Origin: Solidesulfovibrio magneticus RS-1
GTDB taxonomy: Bacteria; Desulfobacterota; Desulfovibrionia; Desulfovibrionales; Desulfovibrionaceae
DNA: 64,000 bases
Assembly: GCF_000010665.1 (NCBI RefSeq)
Contig: NC_012796.1
Span: 1,054,001-1,118,000 of the forward strand
Direction of reading: 5' to 3'
Part shown: positions 24,152 through 34,308 of the stretch, piece after piece
Position numbering within the stretch: position 1 is the first letter of the stretch
Layout of the letters: each line of letters starts with the position of its first letter
Position numbers and translations under genes: made by a program
The notes under the pieces: model-generated
What the model was told of the DNA's origin: nothing
The model's input: only the letters and a program-made list of their open reading frames with translations
The model's database searches: none

Positions 24152-27100
24152 ATGTATAAACTTAAGCATTTTGGTAGTTCACTTGGCATCGGTTTTGTGC
24201 AAAAGCGTGCGTCTGCTATTTGCTATGGTCTTGCTGGAGCAATTGTTTTGTTGTTAGTCGCAGCAACAAGTTACAAATGTATCGATGAGAAGCGTTTGGA
24301 GATTGAGTCTGCTTTTAGAGATACAGGGAACGTCGCGCGTGCTGTTGAGGAACACGCAATTAGGACTTTTGAGCAAGCTAGTCTATTGGCAATATTTATA
24401 AAATCGCGATATGAGCATGATGATAGTTTAGATCTGAATTCTTTGATTAGTATTGACAAAAAAGCTATGGGTATATTTCAGCAGTTGTCAATCATAGATA
24501 AGAATGGGATACTTTCTGCAAGTAGTATCCCTGGTTTTGCGCGTGTAGATCTTACGGATCGGGAGCACTTTAAAGTTCATTCGGGAGTTAAAGAAGAACA
24601 GCTTTTTGTAAGTAAACCCGTGCTTGGGAAGGCGTCGGGAAAGTGGTCAATCCAATTGACTACTCGGCTCAGCAAAAGTGATAAATCATTTGCTGGAGTC
24701 GTTGTTGTGTCTCTTGATCCTTTTTATCTTTCATCTTTTTATGCGGACATCAACATCGGTCGATCAGGCCGTATTGCCTTAATTGGTAATGATGGCGTTG
24801 TACGAGCGCAAAAAGATATGGTTGAAACAACTGTAGGTCAAAGAATTAACGATGAAATGGTAGACTGGCTCCAAAAAGAATCTTGGAGCGAGGCCAATTA
24901 TGAATTACTGGATAAAGATGTTGGATCAACGCGGCTTTATAGCTTCCGAAACGTAGATGGGTTCCCATTGTCTGTATTGGTTAGTGTGTCTGAAGATGAA
25001 GCTTTGTCCGGTTTTTATTTAAGGCGTAATGGTTATATTGGGTTTGCTAGCTTTGTTTCACTTATGGTTGTTGCATTATCAGCAATAATGGTAAGGATGC
25101 TTAACGAATTGCGAGAAAGTGATAGTCGCCATAGAATAATGTTTGAAAATTCTCCACTCGGTATTGTTTACCTTAAAGATGATGGGACAATAATAAATTG
25201 TAACGATAAATTTGTAGAGCAAATGGGTTCCACAAAAGATAAAATCATAGGTTTTAATCAAGCGAAACAGAGTGGAATTAATTTGCAGGAGAAAGTTAAA
25301 AATGCATTGGCTGGAGATTTGTCGGTATTTGAAGATGTTTACACGTCGATCACTGGGGCTAAGACTAGCTTTTTGCACATAATTTTTAATCCAATAAATC
25401 CTGGTAAGAACCCAACAGAAGTTATTGCAACAATTGAAGATATAACGGATCGTAAGGAATCGGAACAGGCCCTGGCTAGGGAGGCTGAGGATCGTCGTAT
25501 CTTGCTAGATACTATTCCGACCCAAGTATGGTACCAGCCTGATGAATATTCTTATGGAGTTGTAAATAAAGCTCACGCCTCATTTGTTGGCATACAGGAA
25601 GACCAGCTGGCTTTTAAAAAACTATCCGAAGTCTATCCGCCCGACGTGGTGAGTGTTTGTATTCAAAGCAGTTCAGAAGTTTTTCGAAATGGAAAAACTA
25701 TTGTTACAGAAGAGTGGGTGCCCAACGCATCGGGTGAAGCACGGCTTCTTTTAATTACTAAGTCACCAAAAAAACGAGAAAATGGGACAGTAGAGTATAT
25801 TGTTTTTGCAGCAGAAGATATTACAGAACAACGGCGAAGCGTGGACAGTCTTGCGGATTATGCCAATAGAATGGAATTGACTAACAAACAACTTAATATT
25901 GCATTGGCAAGAGCTGATGAAGCTGCGAAAGCTAAGGGTGATTTTTTAGCTAATATGAGTCATGAAATCCGGACGCCAATGAATGGTGTAATAGGAATGG
26001 CTGGGTTGCTGCTGGATACTTCGCTTACCGATGAGCAGCAACGATTTGCTGAGACTATTCGTTCAAGTGGTGAATTGCTTCTTTTGTTAGTAAATGATAT
26101 TTTGGATTTTTCAAAAATCGAAGCGGGTAAGCTTGAACTCGAAATAGTTGATTTTGATTTAGTACAAATTTTAGATGATGTTATGGATAGTATGGCTGTT
26201 GGGTCTCATTCGAAAGGGCTCGAATTGCTTTGCGCTACAGATCCAAGTGTGCCGTATCAGTTGCAAGGTGATCCGGCTCGATTGCGTCAAATTCTAAGCA
26301 ATTTGGTTGGGAATGCTATAAAGTTTACTGTCCAAGGTCAAGTATCGGTCCGTGTGTCTATCGTAAATGAGAAAGAGTCTGACTGTATCCTTAAATTTTC
26401 AGTCAGTGACACCGGTATCGGAATCCAAAGTGATAAACAGGTGCTTATTTTTGAACAATTCAATCAAGTTGATGCTTCAACTACGAGAAAGTTTGGCGGT
26501 ACAGGTCTCGGATTGGCTATTTCTAAACGATTAGTTGAAATGATGGGAGGTACGATAGGAGTTGAAAGTAATCTCGGGGAGGGGGCTAGTTTTTGGTTCA
26601 CGGCATGTTTAAAAAAGCGGGACTCTATCACAGAAGAAAGCAGTGTATGTCTATCGTCATTTTTTCAGGGGCGTGTCCTTGTAGTGGATGATAATGTTAC
26701 AAGTTGTGAGAATTTATTCACACAGCTTAATTCGTGGGGACTGAAAACAGAAATTGCTATGGATGGTCCAAGTGCACTTCAAGCTCTTTATAAAGTCATA
26801 AATGTTGAAGATTTTTATAAGGTAGTCATAATTGATGTTCATCTTCCAGGTATGGATGGAGTGGCGCTGGGACAAACAATCCGGTCTGATCATCGATTCG
26901 ATAGTGTTAAAATAATATTCATGACATCTCTTGGCGGAAACTGTCGCCAATATTGTCATGACGTTTCTAATGCTGATTGTCTCTCGAAGCCTGTCCATTA
27001 TCGCGATTTGCGTAGTATGCTTGGCCGGTTTTTTGAAGTAAATTCCTGCCAAAATAGGCAGACTGAGAATTTGCACGGCTCAAACAATGAGCATGCCTTC

Positions 27101-27898
27101 CAGTTTAGTTCTGAATGGCGAATTCTTCTTGCCGAAGATAATATTACTAACCAGCAAGTAGCTAAAGGTATACTAAATAAATTTGGATTAAACGTTGATG
27201 TTGTTTCTAACGGATTAGAAGCTGTGGTAGCCCTTGAATCCGAGGCCTACGATCTGGTTCTTATGGATATGCACATGCCAACTTTGGATGGAGTTGCTGC
27301 AACTAGACGCATTCTGGATGGATCTTCAAAAGTTATAAACCGCAATATACCAATTATAGCGATGACTGCTAATGTGTTGGAAGCTGATCGCGAAAAATGT
27401 TTTGCAGCAGGAATGGTCGATTATGTTTCAAAACCAGTCGTTCCACAAGTGCTGGCTGATAAAATTGCAAAATGGCTCCCGAAAGATCCCCGAAAACAAG
27501 AGCTTTATCAAGACACGCTAACTAAATTAAATCGAAAAATTAATAAGGATGATTCATCGTTAAAGATATTTGACGAATATGGCATGGTCGAGAGGTTGAT
27601 GAATGATAAAGATCTGGTTCGAATGGTTTTGAATGATTTCATTAATGATATTCCGACAAGGATAGAAGCATTGAAACAAGCGATGATATCAGGTGATCAT
27701 ATTTTAGTCGAGCGTCATGCGCATACAATCAATGGTGCTGCAACTAGTGTTGGAGGTGAAGATTTTGGTCAAATCGCTAAGCGCATAGAAGAGTATGGGA
27801 GGGCAAAAGATTTAACATCAGCTGTATCGCAAATGGGTTTCCTTGAGGAGAAGTTTATTGTTTTGAAAAGTGTGTTAAACAATTATTTGGCTGAATAA
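24152..27898 (+). CDS. Tripartite hybrid histidine kinase (Cache-PAS-PAS-HisKA-HATPase-REC-REC-Hpt)
   Basis: A 1248-residue membrane sensor. In order: TM1 (about 23-42), periplasmic Cache/PDC domain (about 45-285), TM2 (about 292-313), two PAS domains (about 325-435 and 445-570), HisKA with phospho-acceptor His604 ([15 protein letters not shown]), HATPase (about 665-825, with [13 protein letters not shown]), receiver 1 (Asp895 in [11 protein letters not shown]), receiver 2 (Asp1039 in [11 protein letters not shown]) and Hpt (His1191 in HAHTINGAA). A full phosphorelay is possible within it. The CheY-like gene 37 bases downstream may be its output. The ribosome-binding site is weak. Confidence 0.95.
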   Translation: MYKLKHFGSSLGIGFVQKRASAICYGLAGAIVLLLVAATSYKCIDEKRLEIESAFRDTGNVARAVEEHAIRTFEQASLLAIFIKSRYEHDDSLDLNSLISIDKKAMGIFQQLSIIDKNGILSASSIPGFARVDLTDREHFKVHSGVKEEQLFVSKPVLGKASGKWSIQLTTRLSKSDKSFAGVVVVSLDPFYLSSFYADINIGRSGRIALIGNDGVVRAQKDMVETTVGQRINDEMVDWLQKESWSEANYELLDKDVGSTRLYSFRNVDGFPLSVLVSVSEDEALSGFYLRRNGYIGFASFVSLMVVALSAIMVRMLNELRESDSRHRIMFENSPLGIVYLKDDGTIINCNDKFVEQMGSTKDKIIGFNQAKQSGINLQEKVKNALAGDLSVFEDVYTSITGAKTSFLHIIFNPINPGKNPTEVIATIEDITDRKESEQALAREAEDRRILLDTIPTQVWYQPDEYSYGVVNKAHASFVGIQEDQLAFKKLSEVYPPDVVSVCIQSSSEVFRNGKTIVTEEWVPNASGEARLLLITKSPKKRENGTVEYIVFAAEDITEQRRSVDSLADYANRMELTNKQLNIALARADEAAKAKGDFLANMSHEIRTPMNGVIGMAGLLLDTSLTDEQQRFAETIRSSGELLLLLVNDILDFSKIEAGKLELEIVDFDLVQILDDVMDSMAVGSHSKGLELLCATDPSVPYQLQGDPARLRQILSNLVGNAIKFTVQGQVSVRVSIVNEKESDCILKFSVSDTGIGIQSDKQVLIFEQFNQVDASTTRKFGGTGLGLAISKRLVEMMGGTIGVESNLGEGASFWFTACLKKRDSITEESSVCLSSFFQGRVLVVDDNVTSCENLFTQLNSWGLKTEIAMDGPSALQALYKVINVEDFYKVVIIDVHLPGMDGVALGQTIRSDHRFDSVKIIFMTSLGGNCRQYCHDVSNADCLSKPVHYRDLRSMLGRFFEVNSCQNRQTENLHGSNNEHAFQFSSEWRILLAEDNITNQQVAKGILNKFGLNVDVVSNGLEAVVALESEAYDLVLMDMHMPTLDGVAATRRILDGSSKVINRNIPIIAMTANVLEADREKCFAAGMVDYVSKPVVPQVLADKIAKWLPKDPRKQELYQDTLTKLNRKINKDDSSLKIFDEYGMVERLMNDKDLVRMVLNDFINDIPTRIEALKQAMISGDHILVERHAHTINGAATSVGGEDFGQIAKRIEEYGRAKDLTSAVSQMGFLEEKFIVLKSVLNNYLAE

Positions 27899-27935
27899 TT
27901 TTTGTTCACCAGGATTAATAGGATCGGAGCTCTTT

Positions 27936-28355
27936 ATGGAAAAAGATCTTGAAAAATACAAAAAAATATTTAATGAATATCACGTGCTTATTGTCGATGA
28001 TGCCGTTCCCATGCGTAATATGATAAAATTCATGTTAAAAAAGATTGGATTCAATACCCTTTCTGAAGCAGAAAACGGTTCTGAGGCTTTTGGTTTGTTA
28101 AAGAAACTTACAATTGATCTAGTTGTAGCCGATTGGAATATGCCAAAGTTGAATGGATATCAATTGTTAGAAAAAATTCGTGCTGATGAAAGTCTTAAAT
28201 ATCTGCCTGTAATTATAGTTAGTGGTGAAGGTGATAAGGAACATATTGTTAGCATTATCCGTGCAGGGGCTTCTGACTATGTTTTAAAGCCAATACCAGC
28301 TGATATTTTTTTGAAAAAAGTTATTAAATATGCAATACGATCTGTCGCCCATTAG
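27936..28355 (+). CDS. CheY-like response regulator
   Basis: A 139-residue stand-alone receiver. It has the acidic pair (LIVDDAVPMRNMI), phospho-acceptor Asp66 in ADWNMPKLNG, the switch residue in VIIVSGEGD and the conserved Lys in VLKPI. GGAG lies 6 bases before the ATG. With no output domain it may act on the flagellar motor, be a phosphate sink, or act through protein contact. It probably shares a transcript with the upstream hybrid kinase. Confidence 0.92.
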   Translation: MEKDLEKYKKIFNEYHVLIVDDAVPMRNMIKFMLKKIGFNTLSEAENGSEAFGLLKKLTIDLVVADWNMPKLNGYQLLEKIRADESLKYLPVIIVSGEGDKEHIVSIIRAGASDYVLKPIPADIFLKKVIKYAIRSVAH

Positions 28356-28408
28356 GACGACACTTCCTGTGCATCCTCCTCTTTTGACAGAAGTAGATCA
28401 TTTAAGAC

Positions 28409-28571
28409 TGGACAGAGCCCTATGGAAAAAGGACGTTGGGTGTAGGGCGCGATTTCCTGGGATTTGGCCAGGAGGGAACCCCAAGGCCCCGGCCACGGGA
28501 AAAATCCCAGGACAGGCCTGGTAGAGAGGGTTGGAGAGGGGTGTCCGGGTGGGCAGGCCAAGGGGGGGGGC
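28409..28571 (+). repeat. Truncated type-A module (S1-S2 only)
   Basis: It starts CTGGACAGAGCCCTATGG and has the GC-rich S2 blocks, but stops at a run of nine G just before the next gene. P1, P2 and P3 are absent, so the following small gene has replaced the 3' half of the module. Confidence 0.7.
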
Positions 28572-28579
28572 GAGCACGG

Positions 28580-28819
28580 ATGCAATCTCAAGCTTTAGCG
28601 ACAGAAGATGATATTGCACTTTTGAGAAGTTTAATAAAGCATGGTCGTACTGACATAGTCACTGGGCCTGAAGAGATTTCTATAGATGATGCCAACTTTG
28701 CATATTTTATTCTTGAGGGGCTAGTTTTGAGTCCAACTGACTTGTTTCAAGTTCTGCAATGTAGGCGAAGTCTGGGAAGAATGAATTATAGATTCATCGT
28801 CGATGCGTTAACGATGTAA
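28580..28819 (+). CDS. 79-residue hypothetical cassette protein
   Basis: Not recognised. The frame is open upstream through the repeat, but the likely start is MQSQALATEDDIALLRSLIK just after the module; no strong ribosome-binding site is visible. The protein is helical, with an acidic centre and SPTDLFQVLQCRRSLGRMNY near the end. It is a separate cassette between two modules. Confidence 0.5.
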   Translation: MQSQALATEDDIALLRSLIKHGRTDIVTGPEEISIDDANFAYFILEGLVLSPTDLFQVLQCRRSLGRMNYRFIVDALTM

Positions 28820-28875
28820 AAGAATATCTTTGTGGCACGTGTTTGTGTAGAGCATTTAGTGTAGGTTGATGTTTT

Positions 28876-29240
28876 CTAATATTTTGACCCTGGGGGAACC
28901 ACAAGACCCCGGCGATTGAAAAAGCCCAACCTCAGATTTCCCCAGGGAGGGGCTTGGGCTGTTCGCTGAGAGAAAAACTATGTCATTACTGATAGTTGAA
29001 AAGTTCCAGTTTACTGGAACTTTTGATTTTCAGCTGATGGCCGGCTGGATGACATTTTAGAACAAAAACACGCGTGTTCGATGGCAGGATCCTGCGATTT
29101 GTCAGCCCGGATTGGTGGCTATCGTAACTGAAATTGGCCTGCACCTAGTCCAGAAGCATAGTAGTTTAGTGTTTTCGATGTTAATACTTTGCAATGATAA
29201 TTTTTTTCAAATTCCATTTCCTTTCGCTATTAGCTCACCC
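28876..29240 (+). repeat. Type-A module lacking S1, with P1 and P2
   Basis: S2 blocks from about 28886, P1 as a 12-bp perfect inverted repeat (AAAAGTTCCAGT at 28999-29010 and its complement at 29013-29024), P2 GGCAGGATCCTGCG (29083-29096) and a decayed P3 (TTCCATTTCCTTTCGC near 29211). It separates two cargo genes. Confidence 0.75.
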
Positions 29241-29331
29241 TGCTCCAGTGAGTCTGGACAATGTTTTATGAAAATGTGATATTAGAATGATACTGGGGGA
29301 CACTGATTTCTTGGCCCAGGAGGAGGCGCAA

Positions 29332-29748
29332 GTGAGAGTGTTGGTGGTCGATGATGAAGTCGCGAGCCAGATAATTATGAAAAGTATTTTGAATAGCCAT
29401 TGCTGCGTAGATGTTGCGTCTAATGGCTTAGAAGCCGTTGAGTTCTTCGTCCAGTCGTTGAATGACAAAAGACCCTATGATCTGATTTTCATGGATATTA
29501 TAATGCCTGAAATGGATGGACAGGAAGCGCTTAGAAGTATTCGCAGAATAGAAAAAGAAAACAAAATAGACAAACTAAAAGAGACTGCCGTTGTGATGCT
29601 TACGATTCTCGATGACCCTAAGAGTGTGGTCGAAGCTTACCATTCCGGTGGAGCTATTTTTTATTTGACAAAGCCAGCTACAAGGCAAGTTATTGAGGAA
29701 GTCGTTAACGACCTAGGAAGTACTAACAAGTTTAAGCTTGTGTTGTAG
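29332..29748 (+). CDS. CheY-like response regulator
   Basis: A 138-residue stand-alone receiver. I chose the GTG at 29332 because AGGAGG sits 6 bases upstream and the protein then begins directly at RVLVVDDEVASQ; an ATG 15 codons earlier lacks a good site. Phospho-acceptor Asp55 is in FMDIIMPEMDG, the switch Thr in VVMLTILDD, and the Lys in YLTKPAT. The pairing kinase may be one of the orphan kinases of the array. Confidence 0.88.
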   Translation: MRVLVVDDEVASQIIMKSILNSHCCVDVASNGLEAVEFFVQSLNDKRPYDLIFMDIIMPEMDGQEALRSIRRIEKENKIDKLKETAVVMLTILDDPKSVVEAYHSGGAIFYLTKPATRQVIEEVVNDLGSTNKFKLVL

Positions 29749-29775
29749 AAGATGTGGGATGGGTTGGGAATTGGA

Positions 29776-30275
29776 CTGGACAGAGCCTTATGGAAATCGG
29801 ACATTGGGTGTAAGACGCTATTTCCTAGGATTTTGGCCCAGGAGGGAACCCCAAGGCCCCGGACACGAGAAAAACCCCAGGACAGGCCCGGTAGAGAGCA
29901 GGGAAGGGGTGTCCGTGGGAAAAGCCCAAGCCCAGATTTCCCTAATGTTGGGGCTTCAGCTATTTGCTACGAAGAAATCTGCGACATCGACGACTTTTGA
30001 AAGGTCCAGTTTACTGGAATTTTTGGTTTGTAGCGGAGGGGTATAAATTTTGCCTGTTGGAGCTGGATCAATGACAACGGCGGTGGATGCTTCTTCGGAC
30101 CAGAAAAAGGCAATGCTGATTCGCAAGACTCTGCGATTTTTAAGTCCCGTGATGGTGCTAACGTCACTGAAACTGGCCTGTCCCTGGTCCTGGAGCATTT
30201 GGTAGGGCAGTATAGTAACGCTAACAAGCCGTAATGCTACTTCTTTTTCAAATACGAAATTTCTTTCGTTTTTTG
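29776..30275 (+). repeat. Complete type-A cassette-junction module
   Basis: A complete about 500-bp copy: S1 (CTGGACAGAGCCTTATGG), S2, P1 TCCAGTTTACTGGA (30005-30018), P2 variant GCAAGACTCTGC (about 30122-30133) and P3 (ACGAAATTTCTTTCGTTTTT, about 30254-30273). It is very similar to 57294-57815, including ATTTCCCTAATGTTGGGGCT, so the two probably derive from a recent exchange. Confidence 0.82.
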
Positions 30276-30306
30276 ATTGGTCATAAGAATGTAAAGGATG
30301 GTTCTG

Positions 30307-31377
30307 ATGGCAGAATCTTGCCCTCGTGATAAGTGTAAAATACAGAATGTCTGTTCTGAAATCCATAAAATTGGATATGGAGATGATCCTGCGTGGTTAG
30401 CGATTGTATTGATTGTAAGAAATTTGTTGACAAAATTTTCTTGTTTTACGGAATCCCAGAAGACTCTTTTGAAGAGCTACGTATTTTATGAATTAAAGAA
30501 GAAAGATGACTCAGATGAACATTTGGGTGCAGTAATCCAGCGTCTGGAGCATTTCTTTGAGGACAACAAGAAGTCGAAGGATTTAAAAAATCAATTTCTT
30601 CTCCAGAATAAAATTATAGGTGCCATGACTGGTGCTATTGATGATTTTTTACGAGAATTATTCTTTTCTGAGTCTTTTCGGAGTAATCTAGTCGCTAGGT
30701 ATGGTAACGAGTCGCTTGAAGTTCTAAATAAAGATGACGACCCAGCGTGGATTGTGAAGAAAATGAAAGTCATGGTTACAGAAATGCTGGCTGAGTATCA
30801 GCGAGAAGCAGAAGAGTGGGAGCATAAAGCTAAAAATTTAGAACAGGTGGTTAACGTAGATTCGTTACTTGCGCCGTTACATAATCGAGGAGCCCTTGAA
30901 AATCATTTACGCACTGAAATTGCTAATTGTCAGTCAACTGGCTGTAAACTATCTGTATTGATGATGGACATTGATGATTTTAAAGAAATTAATGACGGAT
31001 ATGGTCATCAGGTCGGCGACGATATCCTTAGGACTTTGGCAAAGATAGTTCATAGTCATGCTTCAATGTATGGATGGTATGCGGCTCGTTACGGGGGAGA
31101 TGAGCTTGTAATCGTTTGTAATTCTTCAGCAGATGAAGTTCTACTTCATGCAGATGCAATTAGAATTGCTGTGCAAAATTATGATTTTTATCCGAGAAAA
31201 GATGGGAAAGTTCAGGGGAGTAGCGTTAAGTTTACGGTCTCCATCGGTGTTGGTGAATATATTCAGGGAATGACTTCTGATGATTTAGTTGATGCTGCGG
31301 ACAAAGCTATGTATAAGGTAAAGGTGGCTGGGAAAAATGATGTCGCTAAATTCGAACCAGCTGAAAATATTTCTTAA
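30307..31377 (+). CDS. Soluble diguanylate cyclase (GGDEF protein)
   Basis: A 356-residue cytoplasmic protein. A helical N-terminal region (about 1-180) of unknown type contains a Cys cluster (CPRDKCKIQNVC near the start). A GGDEF domain (about 190-350) follows, with MMDIDDFKEINDGYGHQVGD and active-site RYGGDELVIV (about 261-270). No RxxD inhibitory site precedes it, so product inhibition may be absent. The second ATG (30307) is preferred because AAGGA is correctly spaced. The P3 palindrome ends 32 bases upstream. Confidence 0.9.
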   Translation: MAESCPRDKCKIQNVCSEIHKIGYGDDPAWLAIVLIVRNLLTKFSCFTESQKTLLKSYVFYELKKKDDSDEHLGAVIQRLEHFFEDNKKSKDLKNQFLLQNKIIGAMTGAIDDFLRELFFSESFRSNLVARYGNESLEVLNKDDDPAWIVKKMKVMVTEMLAEYQREAEEWEHKAKNLEQVVNVDSLLAPLHNRGALENHLRTEIANCQSTGCKLSVLMMDIDDFKEINDGYGHQVGDDILRTLAKIVHSHASMYGWYAARYGGDELVIVCNSSADEVLLHADAIRIAVQNYDFYPRKDGKVQGSSVKFTVSIGVGEYIQGMTSDDLVDAADKAMYKVKVAGKNDVAKFEPAENIS

Positions 31378-31446
31378 TGTAGTTGCTGCGTGTTCAGTTT
31401 GCGAAGGAAAAGTGTGGGTTGACAGTAGCCCTGTGAAGATCATCTG

Positions 31447-31725
31447 TTAAGCAGCAAAGTTATTCCTTGTCTTGTTGTCGAGGTGGGCTGCATGGTGTTT
31501 CGATGGGTTTGAGCTTGAAAAATTGGCATGGCTTATGATGCATTGATTTTTGAGTCTCAGTTGTAGCTGTGTATCATATTTTTTGACGATAGATTGTGCA
31601 GACATAATGCTTTCCAATCCACACCTCGGCCCAAATCGGAGACAAATGTTTTGGGAATTGTCTAGGTAAACTTGGCAGTTGCATTGTTCTCGGAGATGTC
31701 TCAGAGGGTCGAAATAGTCTTTCAT
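31447..31725 (-). CDS. 92-residue hypothetical protein
   Basis: Not recognised. Support comes from a strong ribosome-binding site (AAGGAGG, 8 bases before ATG) and a protein-like composition: MKDYFDPLRHLREQCNCQVY, then a helix around AQSIVKKYDTQLQLRLK. It is convergent with the GGDEF gene. The CxC and later Cys residues might bind metal. Confidence 0.5.
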   Translation of the reverse strand: MKDYFDPLRHLREQCNCQVYLDNSQNICLRFGPRCGLESIMSAQSIVKKYDTQLQLRLKNQCIISHANFSSSNPSKHHAAHLDNKTRNNFAA

Positions 31726-32073
31726 CGAAGGGACCTCCTTAGGATTGCCTTTTCTCTTTACACGACTGAGTCCGTTGTGCCAAGGTTTACTTGGGTAAAT
31801 TTCACTTTAATCGAAATTGTAATTATAGTTATTTGCTCAGATACGAGAAAGTAGAGCCCGTTCTTGGGTTTCCTTATTAAAAACAGCTAATTGAAAACCA
31901 AATTAATTCCTGCGAATTAAATTTGAAGAAATCTAGAGGATAAAGACAGCTTTATAAGTTCAGTTAGATGGCGTAGATTAATCCTTTGAAGTCCCAAAGT
32001 CACTGAGCAACGATTTAAACTCTGAATTTATGCCGTTAAAATTACAAAAGGGTTTTACTAATAAGGTTGCGAT
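31726..32073. other. Spacer before the Cache histidine kinase
   Basis: About 350 AT-rich bases. I see no junction module, palindrome P1-P3 or conserved frame here, unlike the other cargo spacers. It presumably contains divergent promoters. Confidence 0.4.
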
Positions 32074-33831
32074 ATGCGTTATGTACTCCATGGACTAATC
32101 GCTAGCCTGCTAGTTGTTGCTAGCTTTTTTGTTTTGTTTTCTGCGTACAATGATATAAAAACACAGGCTGTCGAAAATCTTAATACGCAGCAAAGAATTC
32201 TCGCAAAATCTGCAGCTAAAGGGATAGAATCTTACTTTGCAACAAAGAAAGATTTACTGCAATTAATGGGATCTATGCCAGAAGTGATTGATATGAATGA
32301 AGAAGGGAAAAGGATTTTAAAGAACTTTTTTCAGCAATATACTAATGAATATCATGCGATAAGTCGAGTAGATGAACGTGGTGAAATTATCTATAGTTAT
32401 CCAGATGAGGATCAAGTTGGATCTGATATTTCTAGCCAACAACATGTGCAAAAAATTTTATCTTCGCATGAGCCAGTGCTTAGCAGTGTTTTCAAATCAA
32501 ATCAAGGTTTAGACGTAATAGCACTTCATGTGCCGGTTTTTGAAGCTGAACGATTCGTAGGATCAGTTGCAGTGTTGCTTCCATTTGATCGTATCGCGAA
32601 AGACTTTGTTTCAGATATAAAGATTGGAAAATCAGGGTATGCTTTGTTGCTTTCGCAAGAAGGGGTCGAATTGTATTGTCCTTTTCCAGGGCATGTTGGT
32701 GAACAAATTTCGAATACAGGCGAAGAGTACCCATCTATTTTGGCAATGGCTTCCAGAATGTTAAAGGGTGAAGAGGGGACTGCTGCATATGACTTTGGTA
32801 TGGATAAAGATGAAAATTTCAAAAATTTAACAAAATATGCAGTGTTTCTGCCTGTTAAGTTAGACCAGACATTCTGGTCTATCTCTGTTGTTACGCCAGA
32901 AAGAGAAGCCTTGGATTATATTGAAGGGCTTAGAACTCATTGGATTATGGCCCTAGTGCTTCTCTTTACAGCGTCTGCATATTGTGGTTTTTTAATCGTA
33001 AGAGCATACTTTGTAGTGCGGAAGAAAACATTTGAACTATCCGATGCAGCGAAAGAATTGAGTGAAGCAAATGTGCGATTGCAGGAAGTTGACAAAATTA
33101 AGTCAGTATTTATAGAATCAGTTTCGCATGAATTGCGAACGCCAATGACGTCAATCATGGGTTTTATAAAGCTTATTTCTAAGGATTTTTGGAAAAACTT
33201 CAAGCCATTTCTTGATCAGAATGAAAAACTTAAAAAAAAGACAGAAAGAATCATGGAGAATCTTCAAATTGTCGAGTTCGAAGGAGAGCGGCTGACACGG
33301 TTAATCAATGATGTCCTTGATTCTGCAAAAATCGAGTCTGGAAGGATGAAGTGGGATGATCAAATTTTCCAGATAAACGACGTATTGTGGTTGGCCGTTA
33401 GTACGATCAAGGGGCAGTTGCCAATCGGGGTCGATGTTCTTTATTCTAATGATAATTCTTCGCCGTGGGTTAAAGCAGACCCAGATCGCTTGATGCAAGT
33501 AATGATGAATCTCCTGAGTAATGCTGTAAAGTTTACGAGTAACGGATATGTCTCGGTAAGTTATGAGAGTAGCTTAAGCAATATTTTGACGGTGACTGTG
33601 AAAGATACAGGTGTTGGAATCCCTGATGGAGACTTAGAAAAAGTATTTGATAGATTTCATCAAGTTCAACAAGATAATGATAATGAAAGTAAGCCAAAAG
33701 GAACTGGGCTGGGTCTGTCTATTTGTAAGCAAGTAGTAGACCACTATGGTGGGAAAATCTGGGTAGAATCCGAGTTAGGTAAGGGCAGCTTTTTCAAATT
33801 CACATTCCCCCAGTATATTCCAGAAGGTTAG
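32074..33831 (+). CDS. Membrane histidine kinase with Cache sensor
   Basis: A 585-residue kinase. TM1 (about 7-25), an extracytoplasmic double-Cache-type domain (about 30-285, with KIGKSGYALLLSQEGV), TM2 (about 291-312), coiled linker, HisKA with His352 (VSHELRTPMTSIMGF) and HATPase (about 430-580; NLLSNAVKF, GVGIPDGDLEKVFDRF, GTGLGLSIC). There is no receiver, so it should signal to a separate regulator, perhaps one of the CheY-like cargo proteins. The TAG stop abuts the next repeat module directly. Confidence 0.94.
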   Translation: MRYVLHGLIASLLVVASFFVLFSAYNDIKTQAVENLNTQQRILAKSAAKGIESYFATKKDLLQLMGSMPEVIDMNEEGKRILKNFFQQYTNEYHAISRVDERGEIIYSYPDEDQVGSDISSQQHVQKILSSHEPVLSSVFKSNQGLDVIALHVPVFEAERFVGSVAVLLPFDRIAKDFVSDIKIGKSGYALLLSQEGVELYCPFPGHVGEQISNTGEEYPSILAMASRMLKGEEGTAAYDFGMDKDENFKNLTKYAVFLPVKLDQTFWSISVVTPEREALDYIEGLRTHWIMALVLLFTASAYCGFLIVRAYFVVRKKTFELSDAAKELSEANVRLQEVDKIKSVFIESVSHELRTPMTSIMGFIKLISKDFWKNFKPFLDQNEKLKKKTERIMENLQIVEFEGERLTRLINDVLDSAKIESGRMKWDDQIFQINDVLWLAVSTIKGQLPIGVDVLYSNDNSSPWVKADPDRLMQVMMNLLSNAVKFTSNGYVSVSYESSLSNILTVTVKDTGVGIPDGDLEKVFDRFHQVQQDNDNESKPKGTGLGLSICKQVVDHYGGKIWVESELGKGSFFKFTFPQYIPEG

Positions 33832-34290
33832 CTGGACAGAGCCCTATGGAAATAGGATGTTGGGAGTTATACTGGGAATTACGAGACTTTTGGCCCAGCG
33901 GGAACCACCGTCCCCGGCCATTGAAAAACTCCCAGGAACGGGGCCGGTAGAGAGTGGGGGAGGGGTGCCCAAGGGAAACCCAAGTCCAAAGTTATCCCAC
34001 GGGAAGGGCTTCAGTTGTTTGCTCCAAAGAAAACTGTGACATTGCCGACTTTTGAAAAGTCCAGTTTACTGGAACCTTTGATTTTCAAACCGAGATGGCG
34101 GGCCGGATGGCTTCTTGGATCAAAAAAAATGGTGTCCAATGGCAGGATCCTGCCATTTTTCCGTCCTGTTCCGTGCTATTGTCCCGTAAAACGCTCCGTT
34201 TCAGTGCAGGAGGGTTGATTAGGGCTGTATGGCATGTCTATCTGTTTAAAATAATGCAATTTATCTAAATACGAAGTTTTCTTCGTTTTT
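33832..34290 (+). repeat. Complete type-A cassette-junction module
   Basis: S1 begins at the base after the kinase stop (CTGGACAGAGCCCTATGG). P1 TCCAGTTTACTGGA is at 34060-34073, P2 is a perfect 20-base palindrome AATGGCAGGATCCTGCCATT (34139-34158), and P3 is at 34268-34291. It ends 18 bases from the convergent gene at 34309. Confidence 0.82.
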
Positions 34291-34308
34291 GAATGGATTG
34301 AAAATCAA

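Noticed and set aside
29738-30046. Frames of 60-100 codons inside the type-A modules (for example 29738-30046, 28436-28579, 57291-57587)
   Set aside because: They are GC-rich shadows without ribosome-binding sites; frames are not kept between module copies.
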